Positions 58,424 to 64,000 of a stretch of DNA of 64,000 bases are shown here, piece by piece. Made by a program: the position numbers and the translations under genes. The DNA comes from Stratiolaelaps scimitus. Lineage: Eukaryota; Arthropoda; Arachnida; Mesostigmata; Laelapidae. Positions within the stretch are counted from its first letter, which is position 1. Each line of letters opens with the position of its first letter. The DNA is taken from assembly GCA_019614645.1 (NCBI GenBank), contig JABWDB010000021.1, positions 1,116,001-1,180,000 on the forward strand, given 5' to 3'. The notes beneath the pieces were generated by a model that saw only the letters and a program-made list of their open reading frames with translations, did not search any database and was not told the DNA's origin.

Positions 58424-58478
58424 GTAATGTTAAAGTCAACTGTCACCTTGAAAAGGTGACAGTTGACTTTAACATTAC
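58424..58478. repeat. Perfect 26-bp inverted repeat with 3-nt loop
   Basis: The left arm runs 58424-58449 (starts GTAATGTTAAAGTC, ends TGTCACCTT), the loop is GAA, and the right arm 58453-58478 is its exact reverse complement. Pairing stops sharply at both outer edges. Confidence 0.95.
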
Positions 58479-60919
58479 AAGCCACGCAAGTGCAATGAAC
58501 AAAGCTGATCGTCCACTTTATGAAGACCAGTTTTTCTCTTCGTTATTTTTTCTCGTACCCCATGGCCTACTGTACCAGCGTTAATCAATCATAGACATTG
58601 TATGTTTGGATAAGGATATATTCACTTTACGGAGATTATTTAGGACCGAACATAAACACTATATTTTCCTTAAGCACAATGATTTTTAAGGTCAGGGTCA
58701 ATTCGTTTTGTAATACATGTTTTTCGGGCCTTCCAAGATCCCCGCTTAAGTGAACGTCTTCTTTGTATTCTTTCCGATGATATTACTTTCTATATCAGAA
58801 GTTCTAACATATCATCAGATATTGGTAGATACTGTACTGGAAAAGGCCGTCATTATTCTAAACCCGGTATTCAAACATACTGTGTAATATGTGGGATGTG
58901 ATCGGAGACAATAGCATATGAGATCAGACAGGCTAAACGGAAATTTACGATTCGTTTGTCAGAGATGTGAAATATGCGCCGCCGTGTAATCGTCCCACTA
59001 ACTGGAGTGACACGAACATCAAAATTATGACAGGACTGCCTATATCATCAGTTGTTTTCTTTGACCAAATATGAAGTGTGACATCCACATATTCTCTTTT
59101 TTGCACTAAAATTTTCTGTTTTATACGAATCTTGCAATTTCAACTGCAAATCAATATTATATGGTTCATGAATTTGGCACATACTAATTGAAGATGGCTT
59201 GCGAGTACTATGTTGCTATCATTGACTCGAACGATTTTATAACTACTATACGATACCAGAGTTATATTTACTGCGCGTGAACAACATCATCGTACTGGAA
59301 ATCACCTTTTCTCTTCGACCTTCCTAGGGGAGCTCGGGAAACTGGTAAGATAAGCGGAAAAGACCTTGTATAAGAGAGTCGTTCACACGGCGGCACCACG
59401 GACGACGTATCGTAGAAACTTTGTAAGGATTTGTGAATAATCCCTCTGTTTTTCACGATAACCATTGCAGCTCGTTCTAACGATCTCCGTTAAACGAAGC
59501 AAGCCTACTCTCTCAAATAATGCTACGTGTTCCGAGTGAATTAACTATCATCTATATAATTCTCGCGTTCCCAACTAATTGCTAATACTATTTTGTTCCA
59601 TCTCTTAATATTCATATGGGTACATAATCAACACGTGCTTTTTTATACGACTAAGGACCCATTGTTCATCTGGGGTTCGCGACCTTGAGGTTCAAGGCTT
59701 ACGTAATATTAGCAAAGAAATTATGGGATAACGTATCTACATTGGTTGCTGGATTGCGAAACACAACTTTATGTTACTAAGAATCAACACTTTATCATTA
59801 CTCGGTTTGAAAGCATGTATTTGAAACCACAAAAAAAAACAGGAAAAAAGGCGAACTTGAGCGCTCGCCTCCCTGGAGAACGGGAACTATCGTCCGTCCG
59901 TCATTCACGTACCCGGCAGGCCCTCTTTACGTGATTTAATGGAACTCTAGCGTGAGCAACATATAGCGTGTGTACAGCGTACGTCCGCTATCATTTAACC
60001 CAACCCACATTTCCTCCTACGACCATCCAGGCACGTAACACCAATGCATCCACTTCGTGCAACATTTAACTGCCCCTCGTTTCTAGCAGTGGCACATCGC
60101 TAGACAGCTTGCGACCGACCGCCGATGTCACGTTCGGTCGTGAACTTCGCTGTAGATAACAGGCTTTAGCGTGTGCTATAGTGCCAGGGGGCGCGTCGGT
60201 ATATCTCTCTGAATCGCTGGGAGCCACCGGTACCAGCAGCACACGCTTTTACATAGCAGTAGTGGGTGTATTTGATTTATAAGCATGACGAACGTGAAAT
60301 GCAGTGCTCACACATTTTTCGTCTACACGTGTATGTATTTATGGATTCCACGGAAACGGTATAAACGCTAAAGCTGCTGTCATTTCACTGCTCTATTGCG
60401 AATAAAAACAACACTTCTAACCACCTTTATTTATTTACCTATCGTACCGAGGGAGGAAGTCAGCAAAACTAGGCTTACAATTGGCTTTCTATTAAGGCAG
60501 AAGTAAAATAAATATAGGAAAATCTATTAATTCGTAAATAAATGCGCAAGTAATATTTATTATGATGTTCTTATCAGCCTACAATGATGGCATTACAACA
60601 CGGACTCTTCGTAGCCTGTAGCTTTCAGGTGAAAATACACATAACTAGAATTCGATAAACAGTAACAGTGTCGAAACATTTTGTTGATATAGAAGCTACC
60701 TGCTTGCTCGTTTTCGTCACATGAACGCCACAATAGAGCGTCTGCTACACTTATTTAAGTTTTGACTATATTCTGGGAACATAACCTTAAATACTGAGTT
60801 TTGCAGTGTGTCGCTTGACTACCTTGGGATAATTGGCCACAATGCTAAATTTTACAACCCACGAGAACTATTATACGTAGAAAGCTGTTGCAATTGTCTA
60901 GGTCTCATTGTACACGCAG

Positions 60920-61159
60920 GTTCCAGATATTGCAACTGCACAGTTTTATCGAAATCTATTAACGGAAGGTCAGCCAAACATAGAACAGCAGAATACGATA
61001 TTTAGCATCCTGATATTGTCAAACCAAAAACAAATGTCACAGAAATTTTTATTATGGTCTGACTGTTTCGAAAACGAGCGTACAGGTGAACTCACGCTGT
61101 TTCGGTGCCAAAATGATGACTTGACGACATCTTTGTGTGACACAAATGTCGCATGTTGA
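60920..61159 (+). CDS. Weak candidate 3'-terminal exon, unknown product
   Basis: After an acceptor (TACACGCAG) 79 codons stay open to a TGA. They read VPDIATAQFYRNLLTEGQPN, and later KFLLWSDCFENERTGELTLF, with a protein-like composition. No upstream partner exon or family is recognised, so this may be chance or a decayed gene. Confidence 0.25.
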   Translation, partial: VPDIATAQFYRNLLTEGQPNIEQQNTIFSILILSNQKQMSQKFLLWSDCFENERTGELTLFRCQNDDLTTSLCDTNVAC

Positions 61160-61454
61160 TAAAATTAGTCGCTATCTGCTGATCTTTTTTGCACAGGGAT
61201 ACCTGTTAACCTACGTATCTTCTATCTTTGCTTAATTGTTTATCAATATAGTAAGGAAGTTAGTGCTAAGGTTTATTTGCTCACTTGTGACAGACATTAA
61301 TTTAAAAAAATAATTCCAAGCGCGGGAACTCCTTGTGAGAGGTGATAATATTAGGATGGTGAAATCATCATTCTAAAACTATACTGATATTGTTTACCTT
61401 CATCTTTTGAAACTTGATATGACAATTGTAAAAAGAAACCAGCCAAAGACATAC

Positions 61455-61703
61455 CTCTAAGCCCATTAGCATTCTCCTTATCTTGTTTTTTGAAAACAAG
61501 GGACGAGAAAATGAAGCCTTAGCCTTCACACCGTCAGCCATCTGCAGGTGAAGCAAACCTTTGCTTTGCATTTTCTGACGAATAACATGTCTACCGTGCA
61601 AACTCGAACCTTTACAGCCAGTCGTACTAGAACCGCCAACAGCTGTATTTGCTTTCGCTTTCGCCATCGCTATCGTCATAAACTGGTTCATGAAATCCAT
61701 GAA
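61455..61703 (-). CDS. Weak candidate internal exon, unknown product
   Basis: On the minus strand an acceptor (AATACAG) and a strong donor (GAG|GTATGT) bound 83 open codons in phase 0, Lys/Ala/Met-rich, for example MAKAKANTAVGGSSTTGCKG. Further right, an open stretch after a CTCAG acceptor near 62085 could be another exon, but the phases do not link cleanly. No family recognised. Confidence 0.25.
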
Positions 61704-64000
61704 CTGTATTCAAGCGTCAGGCATGGTTATATCTATATTTCTTTGAATAATTAGATCACCAGAAATGTTGTGATACATCCTTTTTTTTCATTCTAACGAT
61801 ATCCAAATTCTCTGGTCATATTATTTTTCTAAAATTCCCGACTCTCGTCGCAAATGAGACGTCGGCGTACGTCTGTCTATATTGTTACGGAAATTGCACA
61901 GGTTAGCAATTATCGAAATTATATTTTCTGCTACTTGTATCAAAGTTTTAAAATAAGAGATTTTTTTTCTCAACACAGCTCCATAGCTATTGATGAAGGT
62001 ATTGATCGTCAGATTAGACCTTATTGCATTTAAGCCTGCAACTTTGCCCTGCACATCAAGACAAGAACAAGGTACTGCCACCTGAGCTAGAGAAAGAAAA
62101 TTAAGATATAATATTTCCGCTTGCAACGTTTATTTCATTTACGAATTGTTTCACAAACTTTCGTAGATCGCAACACCTGGCCGGTGATTCTTCAAATTCC
62201 CGATTAATACAATTTCTAGTGTTTTTACTTCATGATATCTTTCAAGCGGCAATAGTAATAATCGCTATTGACAACAAAATATTACTCGTTGGTTGGTCAC
62301 TCTACAAATTGTCAGGTCATACTGTACGTTATACGTGGTGTGTCACCACTACCTCGTCATCCCATGTCTTGGTCGGACTGAGCTTTACACAATACCGCTT
62401 TAGTATGAATACACATTCGTACAAGCACAGGGAACGCTCATAGCACGAGTCTCGGCTGCACTCCCTCTACCACCGCAATAGTCAAAACTTCGTGGACCCG
62501 AACAAGAAGCCAGCAGTATTGTTTGTTGCAATGCGGCTACACCGGGCTGAATTGAACGCCGGGTTGTGATAGGCGTTATGTGACTGTGTGGATGTGTGTG
62601 TGTAAGCGAATGTGTAGCCTTCCTCCATAGTCCTCTCGATACCTAACACAGAGGTGCGAGTTGGCCATCCCTTCGGACTCGTCGAGCACACATCAAGGCA
62701 TGAGACCCACCCCTCTATCGACTGGCCTTGCATTTCGTGATTCACGCATTGTTCCGCCTTTGAGCAACGGGGAACCTTCTGGTTACAACGGACGTGACTT
62801 TGTTCCTACGATACTTGGTCGGATCTCTGGGGACATGCACTACTGCAAGTTGTCGTCACAACAGCCGTATGCGGGTGTACATGCTTGGTTCTAAATTCCT
62901 ATGACATTTCGAGGTCAATCTCGTAACTGAAGCAAGCCAAGCTTGGATGACGTGTTGGCCGTAATAACACCCAAACTGTGCGATTCTATTTAAACTTCTC
63001 TTGTCGGATTTCATCATCTCGTTAGATCGATGAAATCTATTTGTAATAGTTCAAAACTAAAGCACCGTGGTATGATGATGTGATTACTCGAAAGCTATGA
63101 GAGGTCTAAAGGAATAGAATACGTCAAGCTGCTAAAAATCAATAAAAGTTTAAAAAAATTTTATACTCTTCACCAAGATATCGAACATACGGATATGAAC
63201 ATGGGTATTTATTCAATCAGAAAAGTGGGCGACAATTGCACCCACTGAACGTAAAATACGTCTAAAAACACCTTCCCCTATATATTCTTAATAGAATATC
63301 TAGAACAAGGAGGCCCCACTTCCCCAATCCTTAAGCGTGCCCAAAATAGAAATTGCGTTATCCTTTGGATATGCATATTTATTTAATACGCGTATTTATT
63401 TCATTTTCTTTGTGTTTGGCAAAATGTATGGAAAATGGCTTTGTTACAGTGACAATCAGTTGGTGACCATACGTCTTATGTTTTACCGCGGACGAGTTCA
63501 ACACGGCTAGTGGTGTCACTGCGGACAAGTCCAGTCATTACTTAATATCGGCCCTTTTTCGCATGAAAGTTACCACGAAGTCATCATAATTTCCTTAGAA
63601 ATCTGGCACACGAGCCAAGCAATGAAGAAAAGGCACAACGGCCTTTGTAGATCTATCTGAGTAGAGATGGCAGAGAATCATAACATGAGATGCGTCACTT
63701 GGCAAATCGAACGAAGACTTCGAACATGTAACTAGCTCCTCATCACTAATACATTCTGCAAATACAAATTCTACTTCTAGGAGCATCCGACTATTCCGCC
63801 GTAACTCCCATCTCCTGTTGGATTCAATGGCAAGCCAACATGCAAGTCCATATTGCTTGTTTAAAATTTGTCCCTAATCAAACCGTGTCTGTCATATAAC
63901 AATAATACTATTATGATACAACGATACTCAGTGGTCACATGCAAAGAGCTGACGCACGTCCACTAAACAGGTGTCCATTACTACTTGTGCTAATCTATTT

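Larger units (their letters stand above)
57832..64000. other. Mostly unassigned right-hand region
   Basis: No recognisable gene family on either strand. It contains the perfect hairpin at 58424-58478 and two weak candidate exons (60920-61159 and 61455-61703). A GC-richer patch at about 62480-62880 has overlapping frames that look like decayed coding or repeat sequence I cannot name. Confidence 0.5.

Noticed and set aside
58399..58584. Open frame across the perfect palindrome as a small gene
   Set aside because: About a third of it is the inverted repeat itself. There is no start context, splice partner or homology.
62482..62894. GC-richer patch with long open frames on both strands
   Set aside because: Protein-like in neither frame, with TG-rich low complexity. 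It may be a repeat but I could not name it or find a second copy.
1..64000. CRISPR arrays, operons, ribosome binding sites or rRNA genes
   Set aside because: The window is clearly intron-bearing eukaryotic DNA, and no regularly spaced repeats or rRNA sequence were seen.

Overview
The window is nuclear DNA from an animal. Its genes are cut into many short exons by GT-AG introns of about 0.1-3 kb, it is AT-rich (roughly 60%), and it carries decayed LINEs, tRNA-derived SINE copies and a mariner remnant. A complete cellular (DLDGD-type) RNA-dependent RNA polymerase gene narrows the host, because such genes survive in nematodes, chelicerates and a few other animal lineages but not in insects or vertebrates. 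Together with the reeler-type secreted protein and the intron sizes this suggests a chelicerate, most plausibly a mite. That assignment is inference.

Layout: (1) 736-25589, + strand: a ZNFX1-type NF-X1 zinc-finger SF1 helicase, 24 coding exons whose lengths sum to an exact reading frame (1,966 codons plus stop). The 5' end may lie left of the window. Its introns hold an internally deleted R1-clade retrotransposon, two other LINE remnants and SINE copies. (2) 27071-32231, - strand: cytosolic phenylalanyl-tRNA synthetase alpha subunit (FARSA), 8 exons, 495 aa, tail-to-tail with ZNFX1. (3) 34535-49311, + strand: cellular RNA-dependent RNA polymerase (EGO-1/RRF-1/Rdp1/QDE-1 family), 21 coding exons, 1,591 aa, head-to-head with FARSA. 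(4) 51456-53871, - strand: a small secreted reeler-domain protein, 3 exons, 155 aa, with a mariner remnant in its first intron. (5) 56626-57831, - strand: the last three exons of an unidentified, probably secreted protein. (6) 57832-64000: mostly unassigned sequence with two weak candidate exons and a striking perfect 26-bp hairpin.

The main point is functional linkage. In fission yeast the NF-X1-type helicase Hrr1 and the polymerase Rdp1 form the RDRC complex, and in C. elegans ZNFX-1 works with EGO-1-type polymerases in heritable small-RNA silencing. Here the animal counterparts of both proteins lie about 9 kb apart on the same strand, separated only by a housekeeping gene. Both look intact, with helicase motifs and the DLDGD catalytic motif present. 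This is a candidate RNA-amplification gene neighbourhood. The exon structures were derived by hand from splice signals, reading phase and family similarity, without alignment tools or transcripts.
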